Of a stretch of DNA of 64,000 nt, positions 50,067 through 58,106 are shown in pieces. The stretch is from Streptacidiphilus jeojiense (lineage in GTDB: Bacteria; Actinomycetota; Actinomycetes; Streptomycetales; Streptomycetaceae), in assembly GCF_000719095.1 (NCBI RefSeq), contig NZ_JOEH01000002.1, forward strand, positions 248,001 through 312,000. Direction: 5' to 3'. The position numbers were made by a program, and so were the translations under genes. The notes below the pieces were generated by a model, which had not been told where the DNA came from, made no database searches, and worked only from the letters and a program-made list of their open reading frames with translations. Each line of letters starts with the position of its first letter. Position 1 is the stretch's first letter.

Positions 50067-51272
50067 ATGAGCTCCGCAACCCCGGGCGCCGCCGTGGCCG
50101 CCGAGGGGCGCCGCCGTTCGTCCGCACGGCCCGGGGGTGGTGCCGGGTCCCCGTGGGCGCATGTCCTGCGGGCCGCCGCCGCGTTGGCGGCCGCCATGGG
50201 CGTCGGCCGCTTCGTCTACACCCCGATCCTGCCGCTGATGCACGCTCAGGCCGGGCTGAGCGCCTCGGCCGGCGCGAACCTGGCCACCGCCAACTACGTC
50301 GGTTACCTGGTGGGTGCGCTGGTGGGGATCCTGGTCCCGGCGGCCGTGCGCTCCCGCACCGTGCTGCGCGGCTCCCTGGTGGTGCTGACCGGGTCGCTGG
50401 CCGCGATGCCGTTGAGCCACGCCGTACCGGTCTGGGCGGTGCTGCGGCTGCTCGCCGGTGTCGCGAGCGCACTGGTCTTCGTCATCGCGGTCAGCTCGCT
50501 GCTCAACCATCTGCGTGAGTACCCGCCGCAGCTGCCCGGATGGGGCCTGGGCGGTGTCGGCGCCGGGATCGCGCTGTCCGGCCTGCTGGTCCTGGTGCTG
50601 CGTCAGGCGGCCGACTGGCGTGCAGCCTGGTGGGCCGCGGCCGCACTGGCGGCGGCGCTGTCCGCCGCGGCCTGGACGCTGCGCCCGGCGCCCGTCGGCG
50701 ACGCGGCCGACCACGGGGAACAGCCGCGGGCCCACCGCTGGTTCGGCTGGCTGCTGGCCTCGTACACGCTGGAGGGCATCGGCTACATCATCGCCGGCAC
50801 CTTCCTGGTCGCGGCGATCGGGCAGTCCTCGCCGGGCTGGATCGGCAGCGGCGCCTGGGTGCTGGTGGGACTGGCCGCGGTGCCGTCCGCGGCGCTCTGG
50901 GCCCGGCTGGGACGCCGATGGTCCCGTCCCGACCTGCTGCTGGCCGCGCTGCTGGTGCAGGCGGTCGGCATCGCCCTGCCTGCCCTGGTCGGTGGGATCG
51001 CCGCCGCCCTGGTCTCGGCGACCCTGTTCGGCGGGACCTTCATCGGCATCAGCACCCTCGCGCTGGCCACCGGAGCGCAGCTGCGGTTCCCGCGCTCGGT
51101 CGCCCTGCTCACCGCCGGCTACTCCGTCGGCCAGATCCTGGGCCCCGTCGCCGTCACCCCCCTCCTCCACCACGGCTACCACCAGGCCCTCCTGCTGGCC
51201 GCCGCCGTGGTCCTCGCCGCCGCCGCAGCGGCAGCCGTGCTGCGCATCGGATTCCCACCGGGCGAGCGGTGA
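50067..51272 (+). CDS. MFS transporter (YbfB/YjiJ family)
   Basis: A 401-residue major-facilitator transporter with about twelve helices. N-terminal pattern AAMGVGRFVYTPILPLM in helix 1 and LSASAGANLATANYVGYLVGAL between helices 1 and 2 is the YbfB/YjiJ branch. Role unknown. Ala/Gly-rich tails are disordered. It follows the muconolactone isomerase-like gene on the same strand. The antisense frames are shadows. Confidence 0.9.
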   Translation: MSSATPGAAVAAEGRRRSSARPGGGAGSPWAHVLRAAAALAAAMGVGRFVYTPILPLMHAQAGLSASAGANLATANYVGYLVGALVGILVPAAVRSRTVLRGSLVVLTGSLAAMPLSHAVPVWAVLRLLAGVASALVFVIAVSSLLNHLREYPPQLPGWGLGGVGAGIALSGLLVLVLRQAADWRAAWWAAAALAAALSAAAWTLRPAPVGDAADHGEQPRAHRWFGWLLASYTLEGIGYIIAGTFLVAAIGQSSPGWIGSGAWVLVGLAAVPSAALWARLGRRWSRPDLLLAALLVQAVGIALPALVGGIAAALVSATLFGGTFIGISTLALATGAQLRFPRSVALLTAGYSVGQILGPVAVTPLLHHGYHQALLLAAAVVLAAAAAAAVLRIGFPPGER

Positions 51273-51283
51273 CCGCAGATCCT

Positions 51284-51484
51284 TCAGCGGTGCGGTTCGA
51301 GGTCCAGAACCACATCGCAGTCCAGTGCGGCGGCCAGGCGCTGTAGTACGGGCAGGGTGGGGGTGGTCCTGCCGGACTCCACCCGGGAGACGAAGGCCTG
51401 GCCGGTGCCGGCTCGCGCGGCCAACTCCGCCTGTGACAGGCCCAGTGCGGTGCGTCTGTTACGGATCAGCTCGGCGGCCGTCAC
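51284..51484 (-). CDS. Small XRE-family DNA-binding protein
   Basis: A 66-residue Cro/C1-type helix-turn-helix protein: LIRNRRTALGLSQAELAARAGTGQAFVSRVESGRTTPTLPVLQRLAAAL. GTG 51484 overlaps the Uma2 stop (GTGA), so the two are translationally coupled, with the XRE second. Likely autoregulator of the pair via the palindrome at 52079-52094, and possibly antitoxin-like partner. Confidence 0.88.
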   Translation of the reverse strand: MTAAELIRNRRTALGLSQAELAARAGTGQAFVSRVESGRTTPTLPVLQRLAAALDCDVVLDLEPHR

Positions 51485-52065
51485 TGCGGGTCCTGGTCGT
51501 AGCGCGGCAGCTCGCCGGTGTCGATGACCCACTCCCTGATGGTGATCTTGTCACCGAAGACATAGGGCACACGGGCGTCGTAGGCAGCGGTGCCGCTCCT
51601 GGTGGTGATGGCCCAGTAGTGGACGCAGGTGCCGTCGCGAGGGTCGACGATCAAATAGTGCGGGATGCCCAGCTGGGGATAGTGGCGCAGCTTGCTCTCG
51701 TAGTCGTTCTCCGGATTCGACGGCGACACGATCTCGACTGCCGCCAGCAGCGCACGGGGACTGATGGCGTCATCCGTGTCCATGGCCGCCTCCGGAAGTA
51801 CCAGCACGTCAGGACGGCGCAGCTGGCCCAGGGCGGCTTCTTCGATGTCACCGGAGGTGGTGGCGACGATCCCCGGGGGGAGCTGCGGTTGGAGCTGACG
51901 CTCGATGCGCAGTGCGGCGAGGTCGTGGCGGCCAGCCGGACTCATCATCATGATGATCTGACCGTCGCTGATCTCGACACGGGGGCTGAACGGCGCCGGC
52001 GGCGTGAAGTGTGCAGCGAACGCGCGCAGGTGTCTGTAGATCTCCTGCTTCGTGGCGGCGGTCAT
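51481..52065 (-). CDS. Uma2-family (DUF820) nuclease-like protein
   Basis: A 194-residue Uma2 protein of the PD-(D/E)xK superfamily. Landmarks: residue-60 region HDLAALRIERQL, then RRPDVLVLPEA (catalytic Asp of RPD), and LLAAVEIVSPSNPENDYESKLRHYPQLGIPHYLIVDP with the Glu of EIVSP and Lys of SKL completing the E-x-K-type site. The active-site pattern is intact. Uma2 proteins are very numerous in actinomycetes, cyanobacteria and Deinococcus; most have no known function. Coupled to an XRE gene. Confidence 0.9.
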   Translation of the reverse strand: MTAATKQEIYRHLRAFAAHFTPPAPFSPRVEISDGQIIMMMSPAGRHDLAALRIERQLQPQLPPGIVATTSGDIEEAALGQLRRPDVLVLPEAAMDTDDAISPRALLAAVEIVSPSNPENDYESKLRHYPQLGIPHYLIVDPRDGTCVHYWAITTRSGTAAYDARVPYVFGDKITIREWVIDTGELPRYDQDPQ

Positions 52066-52071
52066 GAGTCA

Positions 52072-52094
52072 ACCGTACATGACGAAATCGTCAT
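52072..52094 (-). promoter_or_regulatory. Promoter and operator of the Uma2-XRE pair
   Basis: ATGACGA-AA-TCGTCAT (52079-52094) is a perfect 16-bp inverted repeat with 7-bp arms. On the minus strand TACGGT (52077-52072) could be a -10 box six bases before ATG 52065, giving a leaderless mRNA, and the palindrome then fills its 17-base spacer. This places the operator where binding would block RNA polymerase. Confidence 0.65.
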
Positions 52095-52268
52095 ACCGGA
52101 GTTCCCCGCTCCTGGTCCGACCCCGGGGTTGGGCAGTGGTCGCAATCCGCAGTGAAGTTGAATTTTTGCAGAGATGTATCAAACCATTGCGGATGGATGT
52201 CGACACGGTTACGTTCCCTGCGGCACAGTGCCTTTCTCTGTGCATGCCAGATCCCAGGGAGGGACCCG

Positions 52269-55034
52269 ATGAGACTCCTGCCCAGCACTGCCCCGCGCGC
52301 CTGGATCGGACTGGCCGTCACGGCCTTACTGGCGGGCCCGCTGCTGGTCCCGGTCGCGGCGACGCCGGCCGCGGCGGCCACCGGCGCCGGGGCGACGGTC
52401 CCGTTCACCAGCCTTGAGGCCGAGGCGGGGACGCTCAGCGGCGGAGCCACCGCCGTGTCGCCGACCTCCGCGCCGACCACGCAGTACTCGAGTCCGGCCC
52501 TGGAGGCCTCCGGACACGCGTATGTGCAGCTGACCAACACCGGTCAGGCCGTGCAGTGGACCAACACCACCGGCGCGCCCATCACCGCGCTCAACCTCCG
52601 CGAGAGCATCCCCGACTCGTCCACCGGCGGCGGTACCACGGCGACCCTCGACCTCTACGTCGACGGCGTGTTCCGGCAGGCGCTGAACCTCAACTCCCGG
52701 CAGAGCTGGTTCTACGAGGGGACCAACTACAACGGCAGCGACCAGAACCCGGCCGACGGCGACCCGCGGGAGTTCTTCGACGAGTTGCACACCTTCGTCA
52801 CCGGCGCCGCGATCGCCCCCGGCAGCACCATCACGTTGAAGAAGGACGCCGCCAACACCGCAGCGTTCTACTACATCGACGTCATGGACGTGGAGAACCC
52901 GCCGGCGCCGGCGACCCAGCCGGCCAACTCCATCTCCATCACCAGCTGCGGCGCGGTGGCCGACAACAACCCGACCAACGGGGCCGCGGACAGCGCGGCC
53001 GTCGACAGCACCGCCGCCATCCAGAACTGCATCAACCAGGCCGAGTCCCAGGGCAAGATCCTGTGGATCCCGGCCGGCACCTTCTACCTCAAGGGCACCA
53101 CCGGGCTGAAGGCGCAGGGCATCACCATCGCCGGCGCGGGCATGTGGTATAGCACCATCTACCGTGACGTGCCGCTGCCCAACAGCACGCCGCTGGCCGC
53201 CACCTTCGAGCTGACCTCCTGTGACGTCCACGACTTCCACCTCGACTCCGACTCCACCAGCCGCGAGATGGTGGACGGCGGTGGCGGCGCCATGGACACC
53301 TCCGGGACCAACTGGGTCGCCGACAGCATCTGGAGCCAGCACGTCGAATCCGGCTTCTGGGCGTCCGGCACCGGCGGAACGGTGCAGAACAGCCGCGTCA
53401 CCGCGGTGTGGGCGGACGGCATCAACCTCAACAACGTGTCGCTGAACAACTCCGTCGGCAACAACCTCACCGCGACCAACAACTTCGTCCGCGGCACCGG
53501 TGACGACGGCATGGCCATCAACTCGGTGAACTACAACACCGATTCCAGCGGCAACAAGACCTACTACACCGCGATGTCGCACATCACGATGACCCACAAC
53601 ACCGTCATCGCACCCTGGGGCGGCAAGGGCATCGGCATCTACGGCGGCAGCAACCAGGACGTCGAGAACAACTACATCGCCGACACCGCCCGCTACATCG
53701 GCCTGGGCGCCGGACGCTTCGGCGTCAACGGCAGCGACCTGCTCACCGCCACCGTCAACGGCAACACCATCGTCCGCTCCGGCGGCAACGGCTACAGCCA
53801 GGGCCAGCCGGCGCTGCAGATCGGCAACGGCGGCGACGGCCAGAACGTCGGCACCGTCGACCATGTGACGGCCACCAACAACACCGTGATCAACGCCCTC
53901 TACGACGGGATCGGCTTCTCCACCTCGACCAACACGCTGCTGCAGAACAACACGGTCACCGCGCCCTGGCGCAACGGCGTCGTCATCGCGCCGCCGTTCT
54001 ACCCCGCGCCCACCGGGTCGGCCACCATCACCGGCAACACCGTCACCGGTCTCGGCTCGGGGATGGTGCCGTTCGTCAACAACTCCTCCGGCTTCACCGC
54101 GACCGCGAGCGGCAACAGCTGGAACGGCGGCGGCACCGTCGAGGGGCCGTACGGCGGCACCGCCGCGGCCGTCCCGGGCACGGTCCAGGCGGAGAACTAC
54201 GACACCGGCGGCCAGGGCCTCGGGTACAACGTGTCCTCCGTCAACGGCACCGGCAACGCCTACCGCGGGGACGGCGTCGACCTGGAGACCACCTCCGACA
54301 CCGGCGGCGGCTACGACCTCGGCTGGACCTCGGGCGGCCAGTGGTTCCGCTACACCGTCAACGTCGCCACCGCAGGCACCTACACGGTCAACCTGAGGAT
54401 CGCCGCGCCCAGCGCGGTCACCGGCGCGCTGCACATCTCCGACGCCTCGGGGGCCAACCTGAGCGGCGCCGTCAGCCTGCCGGCGACGGGCGGGTGGCAG
54501 AACTGGGCCACCGTCAGCACCCAGGTGACGCTGCCGGTAGGACAGCAGGTGCTGACGGTCAATCAGGACAACGGCGGCTGGAACCTCAACAGCCTGCAGT
54601 TCGCAACCGGGCAGGCCGTGGCCACCAACCTCGCCGCGGGCCGGCCGACCGCCGAGTCGTCGCACAACGACGTCTACGCCTCGTCCAACGCGACCGACGG
54701 CAACCAGGCCTCGTACTGGGAGAGCGCCAACAACGCGTTCCCGCAGTGGCTGCAGGTGGACCTGGGATCGTCCCAGTCGGTGAGCCGGGTGGTGCTGCAA
54801 CTGCCCGCGGGCTGGGGCGCACGCGACCAGACGCTGTCCCTGCTCGGCTCGACCGACGGGACCACCTTCACCACGGTGAAGGCGTCGGCGACCTACACCT
54901 TCACCCCGTCCGCCAACAACACCGTCACCATCACCTTCCCGGCCACCTCGCAGCGCTACCTGCGGGCCAACATCACCGCCAACACCGGCTGGCCGGCCGG
55001 CCAGGTCTCCGAGTTCCAGGTCTGGAACCAGTAG
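52269..55034 (+). CDS. Secreted GH87 alpha-1,3-glucanase (mycodextranase type)
   Basis: A 921-residue precursor with a Sec signal peptide (about 1-38, AWIGLAVTALLAGPLLVPVAA). Order: CBM35/CBM6-like N-terminal module (about 45-215), a right-handed beta-helix catalytic region of GH87 (about 225-635; SITSCGAVADNNPTN start, DFHLDSDSTSREMVDGGGGAM and RGTGDDGMAINS with the conserved Asp), CBM6/35 (about 636-785) and an F5/8 type C discoidin domain (about 786-921). These modules bind and cut alpha-1,3-glucan of fungal walls or plaque. ATG 52269 is chosen because AGGGAGG precedes it; the ORF continues upstream to 52152 but that is leader. Together with GH64 at 47 kb it covers both main fungal wall glucans. 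Confidence 0.9.
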   Translation: MRLLPSTAPRAWIGLAVTALLAGPLLVPVAATPAAAATGAGATVPFTSLEAEAGTLSGGATAVSPTSAPTTQYSSPALEASGHAYVQLTNTGQAVQWTNTTGAPITALNLRESIPDSSTGGGTTATLDLYVDGVFRQALNLNSRQSWFYEGTNYNGSDQNPADGDPREFFDELHTFVTGAAIAPGSTITLKKDAANTAAFYYIDVMDVENPPAPATQPANSISITSCGAVADNNPTNGAADSAAVDSTAAIQNCINQAESQGKILWIPAGTFYLKGTTGLKAQGITIAGAGMWYSTIYRDVPLPNSTPLAATFELTSCDVHDFHLDSDSTSREMVDGGGGAMDTSGTNWVADSIWSQHVESGFWASGTGGTVQNSRVTAVWADGINLNNVSLNNSVGNNLTATNNFVRGTGDDGMAINSVNYNTDSSGNKTYYTAMSHITMTHNTVIAPWGGKGIGIYGGSNQDVENNYIADTARYIGLGAGRFGVNGSDLLTATVNGNTIVRSGGNGYSQGQPALQIGNGGDGQNVGTVDHVTATNNTVINALYDGIGFSTSTNTLLQNNTVTAPWRNGVVIAPPFYPAPTGSATITGNTVTGLGSGMVPFVNNSSGFTATASGNSWNGGGTVEGPYGGTAAAVPGTVQAENYDTGGQGLGYNVSSVNGTGNAYRGDGVDLETTSDTGGGYDLGWTSGGQWFRYTVNVATAGTYTVNLRIAAPSAVTGALHISDASGANLSGAVSLPATGGWQNWATVSTQVTLPVGQQVLTVNQDNGGWNLNSLQFATGQAVATNLAAGRPTAESSHNDVYASSNATDGNQASYWESANNAFPQWLQVDLGSSQSVSRVVLQLPAGWGARDQTLSLLGSTDGTTFTTVKASATYTFTPSANNTVTITFPATSQRYLRANITANTGWPAGQVSEFQVWNQ

Positions 55035-55053
55035 CAGCAGCACCCCCCCCGCG

Positions 55054-55098
55054 ACGCGGTTCCGGCACCGGGCCTTCGACCCGGTGCCGGAACCGCGT
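55054..55098 (+). terminator. Strong hairpin terminator after GH87
   Basis: Perfect 19-bp arms ACGCGGTTCCGGCACCGGG and complement around a 7-base loop, 19 bases past the stop. Confidence 0.9.
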
Positions 55099-55193
55099 TC
55101 GCACGTCCGCTGAACAGGCGTCAGACCAGGGATTCAGTCCTGCAGTTGGCTACGGTCCCGGCCCCGTCGCAGGTGTGATTGTTGCTCAAGCGA

Positions 55194-55245
55194 TTGACAG
55201 CGGTCTGTACCTGAGTGATGCTCGGGTCGGCCGGAGAGCGCTCTC
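55194..55245 (+). promoter_or_regulatory. Promoter of the exporter-SARP operon with palindromic operator
   Basis: -35 TTGACA (55194-55199), a 17-base spacer and -10 GATGCT (55217-55222); predicted start of transcription about 55229. GAGAGCGCTCTC (55234-55245), a perfect 12-bp palindrome, follows directly. The same palindrome recurs at 61098-61109. The AGCGCT core suggests a LacI-family or similar repressor encoded outside this operon. Confidence 0.65.
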
Positions 55246-55314
55246 TCGGATGCTCGGGGATGGTACGGCCGAGGGGCGCGACGGGGTGAGAGGCTGGAGA
55301 GGCGGGGGAGTGCT

Positions 55315-57291
55315 GTGTCCGCTCGGACGAACGGGGCCGATCGGCGTGCGGGAACGGCAGGCCGGGGGCCCCGCCTGGTGCGACTGCTTCCGAAGGCCTC
55401 CGCCGAACTGGCCCGGGCGGCACCCGTGGCACTGGCGGCACGGGTGCTGGCGGCCCTGGCCGTCGGCGCGGCGCCGGTCGCGGTCGCCTGGCTGACCAGG
55501 CAGGCGATCGACCGACTGACGGAACATCAAGTATCGGCGGCAGAAGTTCCCTTGATCGCCCTGTGCCTGTTCGGCGCGGCCGCGGCCACGGCCCAGTACC
55601 TCGGCGTCTACGCCGACCGGGAGCTGGGGCGGCGCACCGCGCAGCACGCCCTGGGGCGGCTGTTCGGAGCCGTGGTGGCCCCGGTCGGGGTCGCCGAGCT
55701 GGAGGATCCGGGCTTCCAGGACCGGCTCAGGCTGGCGCAGCAGGCGGCGACCGGCGGGAACGCGCTGCTGGCCCAGCAGTTCATCGGCGGCGCCCAGTCG
55801 GCGGTGACCTTCGTGGGATTCCTGGTGGCGCTGCTGCCCGTCTCACCGCTGTCCGCCGCGCTGGTGCTGGCCTCGGCGGTGCCGGCGGTGGTAGCCCAGG
55901 CCCGGCTGTCGGAGCGCCGGGTCCAGGTGCAGTCGCAGGTCAGCCCGCAGCTGCGGCGCCAGGTCTTCTACAGCTCGCTGATGCTCGACCCGCGCGCCGC
56001 CGCGGAGATCCGGCTGTTCGGCCTGGGGCCGCTGTTCCGGGGCCGGATGGTCAGCGAACTGACCCGGTCCCAGCAGCAGGAGCGGACGGTCGACCGGGCC
56101 ACCCTGCGGGTGGACTCGCTGCTGGCCCTGCTCACCGGGGCCGTCTCGGCGGCGGCCCTGCTGGTCACCGCGGCCCGGGTCGGTCAGGGCCGGGAGCCGG
56201 TGGGGGACCTGGTGCTGCTGATGGCGGCGCTGGCCGGGGTGCAGGGCGCGCTCGCCGGACTGGTGTCCCAGATCGGCGGGGTCGGTCCGGCGCTGGCCCT
56301 GTACGGCCACTACGACGCGGTCGTCGGCGCGCGGCCGGTGCCGGGACCGGCACCGGAGCCGTCCACGGCCGGGGGGATGCCGGGGCCGCTGCACACCGGC
56401 ATCCAGCTGCGGGACGTCTGGTTCCGCTACCACTCGGACCAGGAGTGGGTGCTCCGCGGGGTGACCCTGTCGCTGCCGGCCGAGGGATCGGTCGCGCTGG
56501 TGGGACTGAACGGCGCGGGCAAGTCGACCCTGGTGAAACTGCTGTGCCGGCTGTACGACCCGCAGCTCGGCAGCATCACCTGGGACGGCGTCGACCTCAG
56601 GGAGCTGGACCCGGCGGCGCTGCGGCGCCGTATCGGTGTGCTGTTCCAGGACTACACGACCTATGCGCTGACCGTCGCCGAGAACATCGCCGTCGGCGAG
56701 GTCTCCACCCTCCCGGGGGCCGAGCGGCCCGACACCGACGGCGGCGCCCGGGTGCGCGCGGCCGCGGCCGCTGCCGGGGTGGACACCCTGGTCGCCGGCC
56801 TCCCGGACGGCTACGGCACCATGCTCAGCCGCACCTTCGCGGCGACGTCCACCGCCGCACGCCGGCAGGAGCGGCGCGGAGGACAACCCGTCGCGCACCC
56901 CGGGGCCGGGCCCGACGTCGGGCGAACCGGGGTGGCCCTGTCCGGGGGCCAGTGGCAGCGGATCGCCCTCGCCCGTGCGCTGCTGCGGCGCGACGCGGAC
57001 CTGCTGATCCTCGACGAACCCTCGTCCGGTCTGGACGCCGAGGCCGAACAGCAGGTGCACGCGCGGCTGGTGGAGCTGCGCGCACGGCGCACCAGCCTGC
57101 TGATCTCGCACCGGCTCTCCTCGGTGCGGCAGGCCGACCGCATCGTGGTGCTGCGCGGCGGCCGGATCATCGAACAGGGCGACCACGACTCGCTGATGCG
57201 CAGCGGCGGCGCCTACGCGGAGCTTTTCCGCACCCAGGCGGCCGGCTACCAGCTGGCGGCCGCGGAGCCGAGCGGCGGTGCCGGGCGATGA
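55315..57291 (+). CDS. ABC transporter, fused permease and ATPase (exporter type)
   Basis: A 658-residue exporter half-transporter. Membrane domain (about 35-320) with six helices, then a nucleotide-binding domain (about 350-635): Walker A GLNGAGKST, Q-loop FQDYTTYALTVAENI, signature LSGGQWQR, Walker B LLILDEPSSGLD. A disordered insertion of about 50 residues (RRQERRGGQPVAHPG) lies between the helical subdomain and the signature. There is no C39 peptidase domain, so it does not cleave a double-glycine leader itself. GTG 55315 has GGGGGAG upstream. Coupled by ATGA to the SARP gene. Homologues of this type export peptides, lipids or drugs. Confidence 0.9.
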   Translation: MSARTNGADRRAGTAGRGPRLVRLLPKASAELARAAPVALAARVLAALAVGAAPVAVAWLTRQAIDRLTEHQVSAAEVPLIALCLFGAAAATAQYLGVYADRELGRRTAQHALGRLFGAVVAPVGVAELEDPGFQDRLRLAQQAATGGNALLAQQFIGGAQSAVTFVGFLVALLPVSPLSAALVLASAVPAVVAQARLSERRVQVQSQVSPQLRRQVFYSSLMLDPRAAAEIRLFGLGPLFRGRMVSELTRSQQQERTVDRATLRVDSLLALLTGAVSAAALLVTAARVGQGREPVGDLVLLMAALAGVQGALAGLVSQIGGVGPALALYGHYDAVVGARPVPGPAPEPSTAGGMPGPLHTGIQLRDVWFRYHSDQEWVLRGVTLSLPAEGSVALVGLNGAGKSTLVKLLCRLYDPQLGSITWDGVDLRELDPAALRRRIGVLFQDYTTYALTVAENIAVGEVSTLPGAERPDTDGGARVRAAAAAAGVDTLVAGLPDGYGTMLSRTFAATSTAARRQERRGGQPVAHPGAGPDVGRTGVALSGGQWQRIALARALLRRDADLLILDEPSSGLDAEAEQQVHARLVELRARRTSLLISHRLSSVRQADRIVVLRGGRIIEQGDHDSLMRSGGAYAELFRTQAAGYQLAAAEPSGGAGR

Positions 57292-58073
57292 GCGCGGCGC
57301 AGGTACGGGTGTCCGTGCTGGGGCCGATGGAACTGACCGTCGACGGCAGGCCGGTGGCCATTGGCGCGCCGCAGACCAGGACGGTGCTGGCGCTGCTGGC
57401 CCTGGGCTCGGGCTCGGTGGTGCCGATCGACCGCATCATCGAGGGCGTCTGGGGCGAGCGCTCGCCGAGGTCGGCCGTGCTCAAGGTGCAGGGGCACGTC
57501 TCCGCGCTGCGCAAGGCCCTGCACGGGGCCGGCGCCGCGGCGGCGGCAGCGGTGCTGGTCACCCGCCCGCCCGGGTACCAGCTGGGCGGCGAGGGCTACT
57601 GCTGCGACATGGACGAGTTCACCGGGGCGGCCCGCAGGGCCTCGGCCCTCGCCGCCGCAGGGGATGCGGAGGCATCCTGCGAGCTGCTCGACCAGGCGCT
57701 GCGGCACTGGCGCGGACCGGCGTTCGCCGATGTGCCGGGCGACGAGGTGCGGCTGCACGCGGCGCGGCTGGAGCAGCTGCGCTCCATCGCCCTGGAGGAC
57801 AAGGCGGCCCACGACCTGCGCCGGGGACGCTTCTGGGCGGTGCTGGAGGACCTGGGCCCCGAGCTCGACAGCAATCCGTTGGGGGAACGGGCCAGGGAAC
57901 TGGTCATCCACGCCTATCTGCGGCTGGGGCAGCGCCATGCGGCGCTCGCCTGCTACGAGGCCGGTCGGACCCTGCTGCAGGACGAACTCGGGATCAGCCC
58001 CGGCCAGTCGCTGCAGCGGCTGGCCCATCTGATCCGGCACGGGGCCGCCCCCGGCGTCGAGGCCGGTGTCTGA
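57288..58073 (+). CDS. SARP-family transcriptional activator
   Basis: A 261-residue protein of the Streptomyces antibiotic regulatory protein family, starting at ATG 57288 which overlaps the exporter stop (ATGA). OmpR-like winged helix (about 8-95: LGPMELTVDGRPVAIGAPQTRTVLALL; SAVLKVQGHVSALRKAL) followed by the BTAD tetratricopeptide-like domain (about 100-245, ending CYEAGRTLLQDELGISPG). Small SARPs like this usually activate one biosynthetic cluster by binding heptamer direct repeats on an 11-bp period upstream of a -10 box. An array of exactly that kind is at 61696-61757, before the peptide gene. Confidence 0.95.
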   Translation: MSAAQVRVSVLGPMELTVDGRPVAIGAPQTRTVLALLALGSGSVVPIDRIIEGVWGERSPRSAVLKVQGHVSALRKALHGAGAAAAAAVLVTRPPGYQLGGEGYCCDMDEFTGAARRASALAAAGDAEASCELLDQALRHWRGPAFADVPGDEVRLHAARLEQLRSIALEDKAAHDLRRGRFWAVLEDLGPELDSNPLGERARELVIHAYLRLGQRHAALACYEAGRTLLQDELGISPGQSLQRLAHLIRHGAAPGVEAGV

Positions 58074-58106
58074 ACCGCTCGGCGTCGCATCAGATGTGAC
58101 GTTCCG

